Shown: positions 11,951 to 23,436 of the stretch, one piece after another
Layout: every line of letters starts with the position of its first letter
How positions within the stretch are numbered: position 1 is the first letter of the stretch
Origin: Sipunculus nudus
Lineage: Eukaryota > Annelida > Sipuncula > Golfingiida > Sipunculidae
DNA length: 64,000 nucleotides
Direction of reading: 5' to 3'
NCBI GenBank assembly: GCA_026874595.1
Contig: CM049317.1
Coordinates: 15,609,382-15,673,381 of the forward strand
Made by a program: the position numbers and the translations under genes
Notes under the pieces: model-generated
Told to the model about the DNA's origin: nothing
The model's input: only the letters and a program-made list of their open reading frames with translations
The model's database searches: none

Positions 11951-12576
11951 TTTGGGGGTGGTTGTGGGGGGTGTGGGTCGGGGTTGAGTTGGGGTAGGGG
12001 AGGGGGGATTGTGGTAGTAGATTTTGTAGTAAACTTTTGTCATATGTATTGCATATGTATTGCTTATTAATTTAAAAACTCACCTAAGGCATGCTATATT
12101 TTGTCTTCATTATATTAAAGCGCCCTCTGAACGGGAAGGAGAAGATAGAGTTCTTAATGAGCATTTTTTAGAGAGCATGCATGTCGCTTTTAATACAGCC
12201 GTCTATGGTATACGGTATGTCTATGTCCTTCCGTCCGTCCGTCTTACAAATTTAATAACGTCAGAGGTCACTAGACATACAACGGCCTAATAATACACCA
12301 TTTGCGGTTCTCTTGTTACCATTTGTATCATATAAAATTCCAATACTCTGAAACTTAACCCTCGACTGTATGTTCTAAAATATTATGACACTTAACTGAG
12401 GGTCCTTGGAAGGACGTTTCCATGGTCTGCTATTTACATGGAGATATCTGACTGATAACTGCCTAAAACCCCTCTCCGATGCAGCTGTAATTCCACTTTT
12501 ATAAAACGCTAGCAATATTTTCCCTCTGGATGTCTAATTTGGGGAATTAACGCATACATATATAAAAATCGTAACA
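9030..12576. other. No gene recognised; scattered simple repeats
   Basis: Contains (TA)n at about 9,336-9,375, a (TGTATA)n/(TA)n array at 11,193-11,257, a G-rich patch at 11,330-11,385 and (TA)n at 11,895-11,950 followed by another G-rich patch. Reading frames are short and show no domain. Confidence 0.5.
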
Positions 12577-12785
12577 TTTTGTACCTCCACCAGAGAGGAA
12601 TTATATTTTTTCCAGTTGGTTCGTTTCTTGATTGGTTAATTGGTTGGTTTGTCTGTTAGAAACTTAAGGCAAAGAAAGTAATTTTGATAATTTTTTTGGA
12701 GGGTTAGGCAACACCATTCGAAAAATTCATTAAATTTTGGAGGTAACCTGGATCACTGGATCACCACAGTACATTTCTGATCTAC
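12577..12785 (+). repeat. Dispersed repeat with the CCTCCRCC...GGATCAC arrangement
   Basis: It starts near ACCTCCACCAGAGAGGAATT, continues through a GTTTGTCTGTTAG-type GTTT-rich segment and ends near CTGGATCACTGGATCACCA. The same blocks in reverse orientation make up the related copies at 26,957-27,222 and 30,174-30,416. It is a common dispersed animal repeat; no coding part is seen. Confidence 0.45.
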
Positions 12786-14720
12786 AGGATTATATATCAT
12801 ACATTGTGATAAAGAGCGATTCCTTTGCTCACGGTGAGACCGCTCCATTCTTCGGTATTAGGTCCATGATATTCTTAGCAAATAACCGGGTGAACCCGTG
12901 TTGCTGAAGCGTGGCATTGTAGACAACACAGAAAAGCTTGATGGGGGGGGGGGGGGGGGTTCCTGACGCGGGTATGCAGGGTCCTAGGACTACACAAGCA
13001 TCTTGTATTCAAAATGTGCTGATTTGTTAGACATTATGTACCCATGTACTCACATTCTGCAGTATTACCGTGGCAGAGTTTTGAGTTTCATAAAAGCAAA
13101 ATGATAAAACAGCGTTTACCAATTATTGCCATTATCGGTGTGTGACAAAAAAACACGAATAAAGTTAAAGACAGGAATGCCATTTTAGAAAGCATTTTAG
13201 AAAGATTAAATTTTGTAAAACGAGACCATGCATTTAAGATAAAGAGTTTACAATAACCAGCTACAGTTGTATAATACAAAATACACGGTTACAGAAGTGG
13301 CTAAAACGTAAAGTGCTATACATACATTTTTGACATTTTTTTTTAAAATATAGGTCCATGGCCTGTTGGTGGCACTGTCTTTTGAATCAGGGCGAAGGAA
13401 TCCATATGATAAGAATTTGTCATTATTGAGTCTTCTGGATTACAGGTTTAATATGCAAGTGGTTCGGAATATTCCAGAAGTCATAACCTGTCGTTAAGAC
13501 ATTTGAGCAAATCTCTGAGGTTCTATAACGAGATTTCATCATTATGTCATTGAGGACCTTCAACTCCAAAGTCCAACCCCTTAACCACATTTTAAACATT
13601 ATATATATATATATATATATATTTAAATTCATACCCCAGTACCAAAATATTTTTTTATAATAGTTTGAAAAAGCCCTTAAAATTGCATTTTTATAAAATA
13701 CGCTTTTAATTGATAAAAATGAAAAGAAAATCTAGTTTCCAATAAAATTTATTAATCTGTTAAAAGCTGTATAGCCTGTCTTTCATAAAATTCTAAATTG
13801 TGATGATGATGAAGATGATAAGATTAGAAAACACATGGAAGTTAAAAATTCACAAAACATACGTATATAACTGACAATGATTTAATTCGAATAAATAATT
13901 AGAAAAAGTAGTCAAGAGAACTTACTTTTAACGGCCGACATAACAGTGAAATATAGCAATCTTCGATTATGCATCCCATAATACTCACTCTTATCCTAAA
14001 CGTGGCTTGGAGATATTGTCGGATATTGATATATTGCTGAAAGCAGCAATTTTACCTCTTAGTACAGAGAGGAGTGGAAAGGATATGGGCAAATAAAAAT
14101 GATGCGTCTGTTTGCTTGAGAACAGAGTTGATCATGTGATTTAAAATGGCGCCATTGTTATCTGAACCCCCACAAGTACACCAAGGTCACAGTATTGTTC
14201 CCATAGTGACTGGGGTCATGACGTCCGCGCCTCGTTGTTAATCCGTGAAATAGAATAAGAAATATACAAATTGTTGGCATGTTTTCCTGAAATGGAAATA
14301 AAGAAAGGAATTTTACGCTGTCTGCCTAAGTTAAAGCCAAGTAAGCCAAGTAACAATGTATAACCCTGTGATCGAAACCAGCTGACCGGCTTGAGAACTT
14401 ATCACCGTCCGAGTTCAATGAAACAGTAGGTCTTATGGTAAAAGTGGACCCTGGGTATGTATACTACGGACGTAAACGCCTTACAATATCTGGGTTCGTT
14501 TAAAGAGATTTTAGCCAAAGACGCAAGCATTTCTGCTGATTTAGATAGACCGGTTTTATCTGACACAAAGGTAATTGAAAGTTTGTGACATAGTTTAGAT
14601 TATGATACACGTACATTGCTTCTGAGAATCTGTTTTTTTTTAACGCAGGTTTTTAAAGCAGATATCGCTTCTTGTCTATGCTAAAGGGCCTTAAAATAGG
14701 GATATAATTTGACTTTAATT
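12786..14720. other. No gene recognised
   Basis: Holds a G17 run near 12,943-12,959 and a short (TA)n at 13,600-13,621. No supported exon was found. Confidence 0.5.
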
Positions 14721-14724
14721 AATC

Positions 14725-15275
14725 GAGGTTTTTTTGAAAATGCTGCTAGCTAGATTTAGGTGTGCCAATTACAAATTAAGAATAGAGGAGGGTACGGATA
14801 TAAAGACAAGATGTTACAGGAAAGAAAATGTAGATATTGTGATAAGCATGGTATAATAGAAGATGAAGGGCATTTTCTTATGAGCTGTGATCAGTATAAG
14901 AATATCAGAGAAAGATATTGGAAGAACCCTTATACTGAAACATTTATTGCACTGATGAATATTGAAAGAGAGGAAGTAGTCAAGAAACTATCACTTTTCT
15001 TATGAATACGAGGGAAAAGGATCTACCGTTCAAAGACACATACATAATAAGTAGAGAAATGATCTGATAGAACGAAACACATGCAGAGTAATAACTGAAA
15101 AAATGATAAATCACAGTTGTGTTATTTGACGAATTGGGTGGTATAGATGAAATAACATATATGTAATTTGGTTAGTTGAAATGTGTAATTAAATTATAAC
15201 AAAAACATTGAATGTTCCTGTGTTAACGGACTGCATTATGGCTCAGAGGCCCGAACTACGATAAAATTTATAAGA
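14725..15275 (+). pseudogene. 3' fragment of a LINE (ORF2 C-terminus and 3' UTR)
   Basis: A degraded copy of the end of a LINE related to the intact one at 16.2-21.1 kb. It encodes an LARFR motif, then a one-base frameshift near 14,793, then a zinc-knuckle-like segment (CRYC, EDEGHFLMSC) ending in a stop at 15,005. This corresponds to the LARLR...CKFC...EDEFHFVIKC end of the intact ORF2. The block GGCTCAGAGGCCC followed by ATAAAA near 15,239-15,270 resembles the intact element's 3' end. The copy is 5' truncated and protein-dead. Confidence 0.7.
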
Positions 15276-15279
15276 ATTC

Positions 15280-16164
15280 CATGACCCAGCTGTTGAGGTA
15301 ACACATGTATGTATATGATATGTAACAATTATATTTTTATGTACCGAATAGTCTATTCAATCTGTGGTGGCAGATTATTTTCTTAAACCTAATTCTCATA
15401 AAAAATTGACAAAAATGTGGAAAATGATCAATAGGCCTATTATGAGTTGAATAATAATTATTTTGTGGTTCCTATATTTGCATTGTGGCCAAGTGATATA
15501 TAGCCTTATGGCTTCTGACTTATGAGTCTGATAATTAGTTTTTTTTTAGAATACAAAAAAAAAAAAAAAAAAAAATTAGCAGCTTTTAAATATTATTTCT
15601 TGTTTATGTGACAAGCATCAAAGACCTTCATCAGTTTGGTTGAAATGTTGTGAAAATATACGTTTTTCCTCAGATATTGTTTTTATCGCATTTCTTATCT
15701 TATAGATATAAGTAGGGTCTATGGCTTGGGTTACATACCAGATAATCACTCATACATATGCCTCATTCCTTCGTTGCAGCTTGATTATTAAACTGATTTA
15801 TTATTGTTATTTGTACAATAAAAATAGTAAAATTAGTATAAATAGTAAAACTTTTCATGAAGTTGCTTTCTGAAATATCGGCAAAGTGACTAGATTATAA
15901 ATATGATCGGCAAATGGACTTGTTCTATATAATATGGTGATTGTATTAAATTTTACTAATATAAGCACCATTATAATACGGCAGGTGGGTATGCACAAGA
16001 ACTATATGTCAAATCAAATTGATGTACATTACATATATATTACGTTCACGCCCGACAGGAGACAGCAATTGTATGTAGAGATATTTCAAGTATCCCCTTA
16101 TATTTAACAATCCCCAGTTGAATGACACAGCGAGACGCGTGAAATTTGGTTTATTCAGGGGGTT
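15280..16164. other. No gene recognised
   Basis: AT-rich sequence with an A run at about 15,557-15,574. The last bases before 16,165 are the pre-insertion flank of the LINE. Confidence 0.5.
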
Positions 16165-16177
16165 TACATACACTCTC
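16165..16177. repeat. Left target-site duplication of the LINE
   Basis: TACATACACTCTC is found here and again, identical, at 21,152-21,164. The duplicate bounds the LINE exactly and marks a target-primed insertion. Confidence 0.9.
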
Positions 16178-16179
16178 AT

Positions 16180-16572
16180 GAAAGGGCCCATAGACTTCCG
16201 TGGAATGCTCCTGGCAAACCACGGCCAATCATTGTGAAGTATGGCAGCTATAAGGATAAAGAAAGAGTGTTAGGATTAGCTCGTAAAGAACTGAAGAATG
16301 CTAACTCTCGCATCTTTGTGCAAGAGGATTTCTCTGAGAGAGTACGAATTGCAAGAAGAGGCCTGAAACAGAAACTAGATGAAGTTAAAGCAGGAAACAG
16401 TGAGCTAAGAGCTAAACTAAGATATGACAAACTGATAATTGAAAACAAAGTATATGTTTGGGATGCCGACAATAACTGTGCAAAATGTATTAAAACGAGA
16501 GGAAGAAATGTAAATTCCGTGTCATCTGAGAGAAATTTTGGGAGTGAAAGTGGTGTTAGCACAATTGAATAG
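16180..16572 (+). CDS. LINE ORF1 protein, C-terminal part only
   Basis: Open from the insertion edge to a TAG at 16,570-16,572. The segment ERAHRLPWNAPGKPRPIIV followed by YKDKERVL matches the conserved C-terminal RNA-binding region of L1-type ORF1 proteins (the HRL...KPRPIIVKF block). A basic helical stretch (RVRIARRGLKQKL) and LRYDKLIIENKVYVW follow, as in that family. ORF1 normally binds the element's RNA and acts as a nucleic acid chaperone. The N-terminal half is missing because of 5' truncation, so this copy cannot make a full protein. A downstream ATG at 16,234 would give 112 residues. Confidence 0.8.
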   Translation, partial: ERAHRLPWNAPGKPRPIIVKYGSYKDKERVLGLARKELKNANSRIFVQEDFSERVRIARRGLKQKLDEVKAGNSELRAKLRYDKLIIENKVYVWDADNNCAKCIKTRGRNVNSVSSERNFGSESGVSTIE

Positions 16573-16683
16573 GGGTGGGGCCAGGGTCAAAAACTCTCAG
16601 AATTTCAAAACAGTCATTATTCTTCTGCAATTGCAAATAATACTGATACTGTAGATTTACAAACAAACAATGAATCCTCATCT

Positions 16684-19600
16684 ATGATATTTGATAATTT
16701 TTCTAACCATCATGATGATAATATATTGCATTCGTCTCAGATCAGCAACAATCTGTATAGGTGTTCCAGTCATGAACTACTTTTTCATTCAAGTTGCGTT
16801 CAGCAAATTACAATTTCTGTGGATAATGATGGTCGTGATGTGAATAATATGATTGATGACAATAATATATGTGATGTGTATATTAATGATCATATGGTTT
16901 ATGTATCTAGGGGTGAACAAAGCAATATGAATCTTGATAATAATGATCATACTGATAAAACATGTGACAGTTTAATTAAACATAATAATGTAAACAATGT
17001 TAACAGTGCAATTGATGTGTATAATTATGATAATGTTTCATTGTTGCAAGATGATGAAAATAGAAATAGAAAAGATACTTCAGATATTAACATTTTTAAT
17101 ACAGATAATAATAATGTAGTGGTATCACAAATGGTTGATGATGGAATGAATTATACTGATTTGAATTTAGATAAATGTCTTTATTATATGGATGAAAATG
17201 TGAGATTTGATGATAATATTGTGCACATTTATGATTCAGAATTGGTATCAGAAGAATTTCATGCACTGACTACAAACCTTGCACTGCACCCTTGCACTAC
17301 TAACCATGTTGATAATAAAGGTAAGTTCAAGGTAAACGACATAGCTATTAAAGAACCAAATTTGACATTGAAATTAATTTTATGGAACATCCAAGGTTTA
17401 AATACAACCAAAGGTGATTTTAATTTCAGCTATACAATTTCACAATACGATATGATTGTCATAACTGAATCTTGGGCTAAATCAGATGAACAATTTGTTG
17501 GTGATATCTTGGGATACCAAGGATACTCTAGTATTCGTAAAGATTTGAAGGGAGGAGGGGTTATTGTTTATATAAAAGATTTTTTAACAAAACATATAAT
17601 GCATGTCATTACAAAATTTACTGATATAGTTATTATTATCTTAAATGGTGAAGAATTAGGACTTTGTAAAAATGTTGCTGTTATATCTGCATACATCGCA
17701 CCTGAATATTCAGTTATATATAACCAGTTGGGCACAGCAAATGGAATTAAAAGACTTGAGAATATCTTAGAAGAACTGTTTGAAACATATGGAGAACTAA
17801 ACTTGATAATTATGGGAGATTTAAATGCTAGGATGGGAAATTTAAAAGACTATTTAGAAAATGACAACTTAAAACATTTATCAGTAAATGAATACTCTGG
17901 AGATAATTGTATTTCTCCAAGAAAATCCAAAGATAAAGTTATTAACAAATTTGGGCACTCGCTTCAAGAATTGTGTATAAATTTAAATGTTCATACCTTA
18001 AATGGCAGACTTGCACCAGATACTGATGGGAATATGACATATATGTCATCCAAAGGGGCATCACTTATTGATTATATTATTGTAAGTTCTGAGATTTTTA
18101 ATAATTTTAAATCTTTTGAGGTTTTAAATAATGACACATCTGATCATTTTCCAGTAACTGCAACATTTGAAATAGAATTTTATATAGATCAAACCAATAT
18201 AGCAAAAGATATAATTGAATGGAACCAATATCGAAAAAGAAAAAACACTAACTATCAACCAATACAGGATCAATATGTTTTAAATAAAATTGACACTTTT
18301 CAAAACCATATGTTAAATGATATTGAAAATAGTGCTTCTCTGTTACAAAATTTATTTGAGTACATAGCAATACAAACTTATGAAAAGAAAACTAGTGGTA
18401 AGGCAAATAAATTAATATACAAGCAGCCGAATTGGTGGACAGAAGAATGTACAAATATGAAGAGAGAAAAATACAGAGCTTTGAATAAATTCAGAATGTC
18501 AAACAGTGAAACTGATTTTATGGAATATAAAATAGCTAAATTAAAATTTAAAGAAATATGTAAGTTGCATAAGATGGAATACAATCGTTCACTAATAAGG
18601 GATCTACAGCAATGTAGAACATTAAATGATTTGTTTAGGAAGATCAAAGTATCAAAGAGAAACAATGTAAGCAGTAACATCACAAAAGATAAATGGGTTA
18701 AATATTTTAAAGGTCTGTTCACAGAGAGTTTTAATTCTTTAGATAAGGACTTTGAAAAGTACATTGATGAATATAACTTTCAGGATGATAACTCAGATGA
18801 ACTCTTAAATGATATTAATATGGATATAAACCAAGAGGAAATAAGGAAAACTTTATTGGATATGAAAAGTGGTAAAGCTCCTGGTCCAGATGGGATCACT
18901 GTTGAATTATTGAAAGAAAACCAAACTCTTTTAGTACCATTATTAGAAAGTTTCTTTAATACTATTTATTCTAAAGGTGAATTCCCAGCTGAATGGTCTA
19001 AAGCCATAATTTTTCCATTACATAAAAAGGGCTCCACCAATGATCCAAATAATTATAGAGGTATCTCACTATTAAATACTGTTAGCAAGTTATTCACAAA
19101 AATTCTTAATGAAAGATTAATTAAATGGGCTGAAGCCAACAGTATATTTCTTGAAGAACAGGCAGGTTACAGAAGAAAATACAGTGCTACAGATAATATG
19201 TTTACTCTAATGTCTTTAATTGAAACATATCTGACGAGGAAAAAAGGAAGATTTTATGCAATTTTCATAGATTTTTCCAAAGCTTTCGATTGTTTACAAC
19301 ACAAAATATTATTTTATGTACTTCATAAGTGTGGGATAAAAGGAAAAATGTTAAATATTCTAAAGTCCATGTATGCTAAATTTCAGTCATGTGTAATTAC
19401 AAATGAGGGGCTTTCAGAATATTTTTCATGTAATATTGGAGTAAGACAGGGTTGTATGATAAGCCCACTTTTATTTACCTTCTTCATGAATGAATTGTAT
19501 TATATAATGCAGGATTTAAATCAAGGTATATTTGTAGACCAGGAAACACAACCTTTGACAATGCTTATGTTCGCTGATGATATTGTTTGTTTTGGAGACA

Positions 19601-20769
19601 CAGTTGGAAGATTACAGAATCAAATTGATAAACTTGAATATTTTTGTAACCGTTATGGAATGAAGTTGAATGTGGACAAAACTAAAGTTGTTGTATTTAG
19701 AAATGGGGGGACGTTAAAGAAATATGAAAAATGGTATTATAAAGGAAGAATGCTTGAAGTAGTCAATAGTTATAGGTATTTAGGAGGGGTATTTACTTCT
19801 TGTCTGAAATGGGTAGAAATGGAAAAACATCTTGTGTGTCAAGCAAATAAAACTGTTTTAATGATAAGAAAATTCATTTCTGATAATAAATATATTACTG
19901 TAAAAGAATCATTTTCTTTATTTGATAAGATGGTTGTACCTGTACTTTCATATGGCAGTGAATTGTGGGGTTACAAAAAACAAGATAAAATAGAACAGGT
20001 CCACAATAAATTTTGTAAATACATACTTGGGATTAACTCTTCTTCACCAAATGCTGCAGCACTTGGTGAGTGTGGAAGGTTTTCTCTGAAAATCAGATTT
20101 ATGTTAAAATGTATTTCTTATTGGGTTAAATTACTAAGAATGGAAAATTATAGGTACCCTAAGCGTTTATATTCTAAATTACATAGGCTAGATGAATTAG
20201 GAAAGTATACGTGGGCAACAAGGGTAAAAAATATATTATTTTCAATCGGATTTGGATATACATGGATATTTCAAGATGTAGGTAATATTAATATATTTCT
20301 GTCAGGTTTCAAACAAAGGTTGCATGATAATGAAAGACAAGAATGGACAGCTAACATAGAAAATAATGGAAGATTAAAAACATATGCTATCTTTAAAAGC
20401 TTATTAAACACTGAATTATATTTATCAGCAGTTCCAAATAAAAGATATAGAATTAGTTTAGCAAGACTTAGAACATCATCACATAGCTTAGAAGTAGAAG
20501 TTGGTCGCCACAAGAAAATAGCCTGGGAAGAGAGATGTTGTAAATTTTGTCTTAAACATGGAGAATCATATATTGAAGATGAGTTCCATTTTGTCATTAA
20601 ATGTCCTTTATATATTTCATTAAGAGAAAAATATCTGTCTGAATTTAAAGATATGTCTTTTGTTTCATTAATGTCCACAACAAATTATGTCACAATTAAT
20701 AAGCTTTCAGCATTTGTATATTTTGCATTTGTTAAAAGAGAGTCAATTCTAAATGATTCTTTGAACTAG
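16684..20769 (+). CDS. LINE ORF2: endonuclease-reverse transcriptase
   Basis: The 1361-residue frame has no interruption. Residues 1-225 are an unusual Asn/Asp-rich low-complexity extension. About 230-490 is an APE-like endonuclease, with LWNIQGL, a TESW motif, MGDLNAR and a final SDHFPV. About 690-1000 is the reverse transcriptase, with SGKAPGPDGI, YRGISLLN, an FIDFSKAFD segment, GVRQGCMISPLLF and the catalytic FADD near 963. Near 1285-1307 a CCKFC...EDEFHFVIKC zinc-knuckle-like motif closes the protein. The enzyme nicks target DNA and primes cDNA synthesis from the nick. The usual catalytic residues are present, so it may be active. The methionine at 16,684 is the first in frame after ORF1; an internal start closer to the endonuclease is possible. 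Confidence 0.95.
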   Translation: MIFDNFSNHHDDNILHSSQISNNLYRCSSHELLFHSSCVQQITISVDNDGRDVNNMIDDNNICDVYINDHMVYVSRGEQSNMNLDNNDHTDKTCDSLIKHNNVNNVNSAIDVYNYDNVSLLQDDENRNRKDTSDINIFNTDNNNVVVSQMVDDGMNYTDLNLDKCLYYMDENVRFDDNIVHIYDSELVSEEFHALTTNLALHPCTTNHVDNKGKFKVNDIAIKEPNLTLKLILWNIQGLNTTKGDFNFSYTISQYDMIVITESWAKSDEQFVGDILGYQGYSSIRKDLKGGGVIVYIKDFLTKHIMHVITKFTDIVIIILNGEELGLCKNVAVISAYIAPEYSVIYNQLGTANGIKRLENILEELFETYGELNLIIMGDLNARMGNLKDYLENDNLKHLSVNEYSGDNCISPRKSKDKVINKFGHSLQELCINLNVHTLNGRLAPDTDGNMTYMSSKGASLIDYIIVSSEIFNNFKSFEVLNNDTSDHFPVTATFEIEFYIDQTNIAKDIIEWNQYRKRKNTNYQPIQDQYVLNKIDTFQNHMLNDIENSASLLQNLFEYIAIQTYEKKTSGKANKLIYKQPNWWTEECTNMKREKYRALNKFRMSNSETDFMEYKIAKLKFKEICKLHKMEYNRSLIRDLQQCRTLNDLFRKIKVSKRNNVSSNITKDKWVKYFKGLFTESFNSLDKDFEKYIDEYNFQDDNSDELLNDINMDINQEEIRKTLLDMKSGKAPGPDGITVELLKENQTLLVPLLESFFNTIYSKGEFPAEWSKAIIFPLHKKGSTNDPNNYRGISLLNTVSKLFTKILNERLIKWAEANSIFLEEQAGYRRKYSATDNMFTLMSLIETYLTRKKGRFYAIFIDFSKAFDCLQHKILFYVLHKCGIKGKMLNILKSMYAKFQSCVITNEGLSEYFSCNIGVRQGCMISPLLFTFFMNELYYIMQDLNQGIFVDQETQPLTMLMFADDIVCFGDTVGRLQNQIDKLEYFCNRYGMKLNVDKTKVVVFRNGGTLKKYEKWYYKGRMLEVVNSYRYLGGVFTSCLKWVEMEKHLVCQANKTVLMIRKFISDNKYITVKESFSLFDKMVVPVLSYGSELWGYKKQDKIEQVHNKFCKYILGINSSSPNAAALGECGRFSLKIRFMLKCISYWVKLLRMENYRYPKRLYSKLHRLDELGKYTWATRVKNILFSIGFGYTWIFQDVGNINIFLSGFKQRLHDNERQEWTANIENNGRLKTYAIFKSLLNTELYLSAVPNKRYRISLARLRTSSHSLEVEVGRHKKIAWEERCCKFCLKHGESYIEDEFHFVIKCPLYISLREKYLSEFKDMSFVSLMSTTNYVTINKLSAFVYFAFVKRESILNDSLN

Positions 20770-21151
20770 TAAGTGAACAATTTTATGTATATTATATTTT
20801 ATGTATATATTAATATTCATATTTTATGTTGTTATGAAATTTATTCTATGTAATTACCATTAACTTTAATCATTTTGTGAAACACAAATAGTTACCTGAT
20901 AAAATTACATTGGGTATTTATTCAGTTGATAAAATTGTTATTTCTGTTAATATTTTATTAATGATAACTGTGTATTTTTGAAAACTGTATTCATTTAATT
21001 GTTTATTTATTAATTATTTATTCTTATCATTTATTGTTTTTTTTTTTTTTTTTTCACGTGACCATGTATTATGTATTATGTATTTTGTATGTATATATGT
21101 TGGATATATGGGCCTGAGGCCTTCATTTCCAGAATAAAGATAAGATATATA

Positions 21152-21164
21152 TACATACACTCTC
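21152..21164. repeat. Right target-site duplication of the LINE
   Basis: TACATACACTCTC, identical to the left copy at 16,165-16,177. Confidence 0.9.
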
Positions 21165-21169
21165 CACGG

Positions 21170-21545
21170 CTTACCGTGCATGTTTTATTGCATGTCGTCT
21201 GATCTCGCTAAAACGCTCTCTGTTTGGAGAGTGGTTGTAATTGATTTCCACCTAAAAGGGAGGCTCGTCTTGCACTCGGTGACCTCGAAGAACGCAAAAA
21301 AAGGCGTTGACCCGGAAAGTAAGAGAGCTCATATGCCGATTGGAGGAGAAGCTCTCCGGCTGTTTAATAATGGTTACATTTGCTATGGCGTTTCAGTATT
21401 GATCAAGTGAAAAAAAATGTTTCCGATTAACATCTCTGCTCCAAATTAAGGGCGGGAAAGCAGGCTGAAAGATCGCGTTCACTACCGGTCGGACCCTTCA
21501 CTACAGTAATCTTAAATATAAACTATTAATTATTTATTAATAAAA
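21170..21545. other. No gene recognised
   Basis: Right flank of the LINE. A 76-codon frame here (21,180-21,410) has no recognisable domain and is treated as chance. Confidence 0.5.
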
Positions 21546-21548
21546 AAG

Positions 21549-21900
21549 ACCGGCTTCTGTGGCTCAGGGGTAGAGTACTTGATTAAAAGGCGGACGATCG
21601 TGGGTTCAAATCTCAGCCGAGGTCTTTACTACCCAGGGTGAGCGCTCTGCAGGCTTAATGGGAAGGCTGTGCCCAACGACCGTGTTTCACTCACAAACGA
21701 GTGCGCCTTTAAGGGGTTCCTCGGTGCTATACCCAGAAATTTGGACGATTACGCATCCAGGGCCCGAAAGTGCAGTAGTCACCGGGCCGTGTTAACGCCG
21801 TGATAAAAATATCATAGGAAGCGTGTGATACTGCCCTGTCACTTAATCCATAACCGCAGTGGAATTCTGCTGATGTTTATAAACGTAGTTAAGTAAGCAT
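21549..21900 (+). mobile_element. tRNA-derived SINE
   Basis: The first 75 bp resemble a tRNA: TGGCTCAGGGGTAGAG is a good A box and GGTTCAAATCTC a near-consensus B box, spaced as in a tRNA gene, and the ends CGGC and GCCG could pair. A roughly 270-bp body without coding capacity follows and ends near GTTTATAAACGTAGTTAAG. An isolated tRNA pseudogene is less likely given the long body. Confidence 0.65.
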
Positions 21901-22195
21901 AAAAATGGAGGCAGTTACCTCCACCAAAAAAATGAAAAAAAAACCCAGACAGGTAGATCTTAACCAACTGGTACTAATATTACCTGTACCCACCAGAATT
22001 TTTGTTAGAGAAAATATTACCAAAGTTTATATTTTTCAGTGATTAATAGCATATGGAACTGACAGTCCAGTAAATTAATGTTCAGCTTATGAATAGGCCT
22101 CTATTTGATGACGTGTGTGTACTTTTTTTGATACTGTGTTTAGACTATATTGATTACGTGTGTATGTGTGGGCATGGGTTGTTCGAAGTGACTAA

Positions 22196-22419
22196 CAGCG
22201 GCGTCAATACAGGGCCGGTGGGGGGTTGGGGGGGGGGGGGGGGGTTGGTCTATGTAATCATCCCCTGCTTTAAAGAGAATTATATTAGGATATTGGAAAT
22301 GAAATATATTAATTGATGAACAGACTTTGGTTCCATATATGACTTTACTTTGATATATTATATGTCAAAACTGGTTTAGATAACCCATCCTAGAAACATA
22401 ATACCATATTTTTTTAAAA

Positions 22420-22465
<46 letters not shown>

Positions 22466-22507
22466 TTAATTGTAAAATATACGAAATGTGTCACACAGAC
22501 AATTTAA

Positions 22508-22562
<55 letters not shown>

Positions 22563-22725
22563 TTGTGTGTCTCAACTTTGATTACATTCATTGAGGATTA
22601 AGCCCCATACTGTACAGATGATGTCTCGTCTGTCATGAAATGACTAATTTTTTGCAGGTGTGACGTTATCACCATGCATGAAGTGTTGCTCAGTACATCT
22701 TATAAGTACTTAATTTATATACATT

Positions 22726-22797
<72 letters not shown>

Positions 22798-22823
22798 CTA
22801 TCACCTTTGTATTGACGCCCCTG
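22196..22823. mobile_element. Possible larger MITE of the CAGNGGCGTCAAT family
   Basis: CAGCGGCGTCAAT at 22,196-22,208 and ATTGACGCCCCTG at 22,811-22,823 form the same terminal inverted repeats as the element at 887-1,080. The interior contains a G run, (TA)n at 22,422-22,464, (TA)n/(GT)n at 22,513-22,568 and (TA)n at 22,727-22,796. The flanking 8 bp do not match, so these could be the ends of two different insertions. Confidence 0.45.
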
Positions 22824-22916
22824 GACATATTACATCTTGTTACACAGGATTCACTGCCATTGGCTGAATGAAGCAAAACATGCTGGAAAATATAAACACA
22901 ACAAGTAATGGGGGAA

Positions 22917-23115
22917 TTCTCTCAGCTCGATGCACAGGGTTCGATCCCGACATTGGTATGAGAATGGGTTTTAGCTGCCCGTCCAAAGCCGGTAGATTCT
23001 CCGTTTTCCTCCACTTCTAGACAGTACAAAATGACACCACCTGAGCCATGGCGAGTGCCGTGATTAGTTATAACATGTTTGTACAAACAATTTGTACAAT
23101 ACAAATATAGTTTAT
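22917..23115 (+). mobile_element. tRNA-derived SINE, 5' truncated copy
   Basis: It holds a B-box-like GGTTCGATCCC and the body GTCCAAAGCCGGTAGATTCTC...TTTTCCTCCAC...GAGCCATGGCGAGTGCCGTG...ACAATTTGTACAAT. The same body occurs at 41,936-42,075. The A-box half of the tRNA head is missing. Confidence 0.65.
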
Positions 23116-23376
23116 GAAGGCTTGCAACCTCTTTTATCTCGTACCGGCCTTGTCCACACTTAAATGTCCACACGGTACCTAAGAACTCTACTTGACTGAT
23201 ACCGAACTGAAGGAACTGAAATGTTTGAGCTGATTCACGTATGTATAGGCTTGCAGGGTTCACAGTTAAGTGCCTGACCACCAGATTTTGCGGTATTCTG
23301 AAGGAGGTCCGGCAAACTTTAATCAACGTATTATACGCGTGTATAGACAGCTGCAGGTTATTTTTTTCACTCGAAC

Positions 23377-23436
<60 letters not shown>

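Larger units (their letters stand above)
16178..21151 (+). mobile_element. APE-type LINE (non-LTR retrotransposon), young, 5' truncated in ORF1
   Basis: A 4974-bp insertion bounded by a perfect 13-bp target duplication. It contains the C-terminal part of ORF1, a 111-bp gap and an intact ORF2 with endonuclease and reverse transcriptase, then an AT-rich 3' UTR with a long T run (21,035-21,054) and the end GGGCCTGAGGCC...AATAAAGATAAGATA. The intact reading frame and perfect duplication indicate a recent insertion. The 5' end falls inside ORF1, so this copy lacks its promoter and start. The domain set fits the Jockey/CR1 group broadly; the exact clade was not assigned. Confidence 0.93.

Noticed and set aside
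21551-21626. A functional tRNA gene
   Set aside because: The acceptor and anticodon arms do not pair well and a long non-coding body follows, so a SINE head is more likely.
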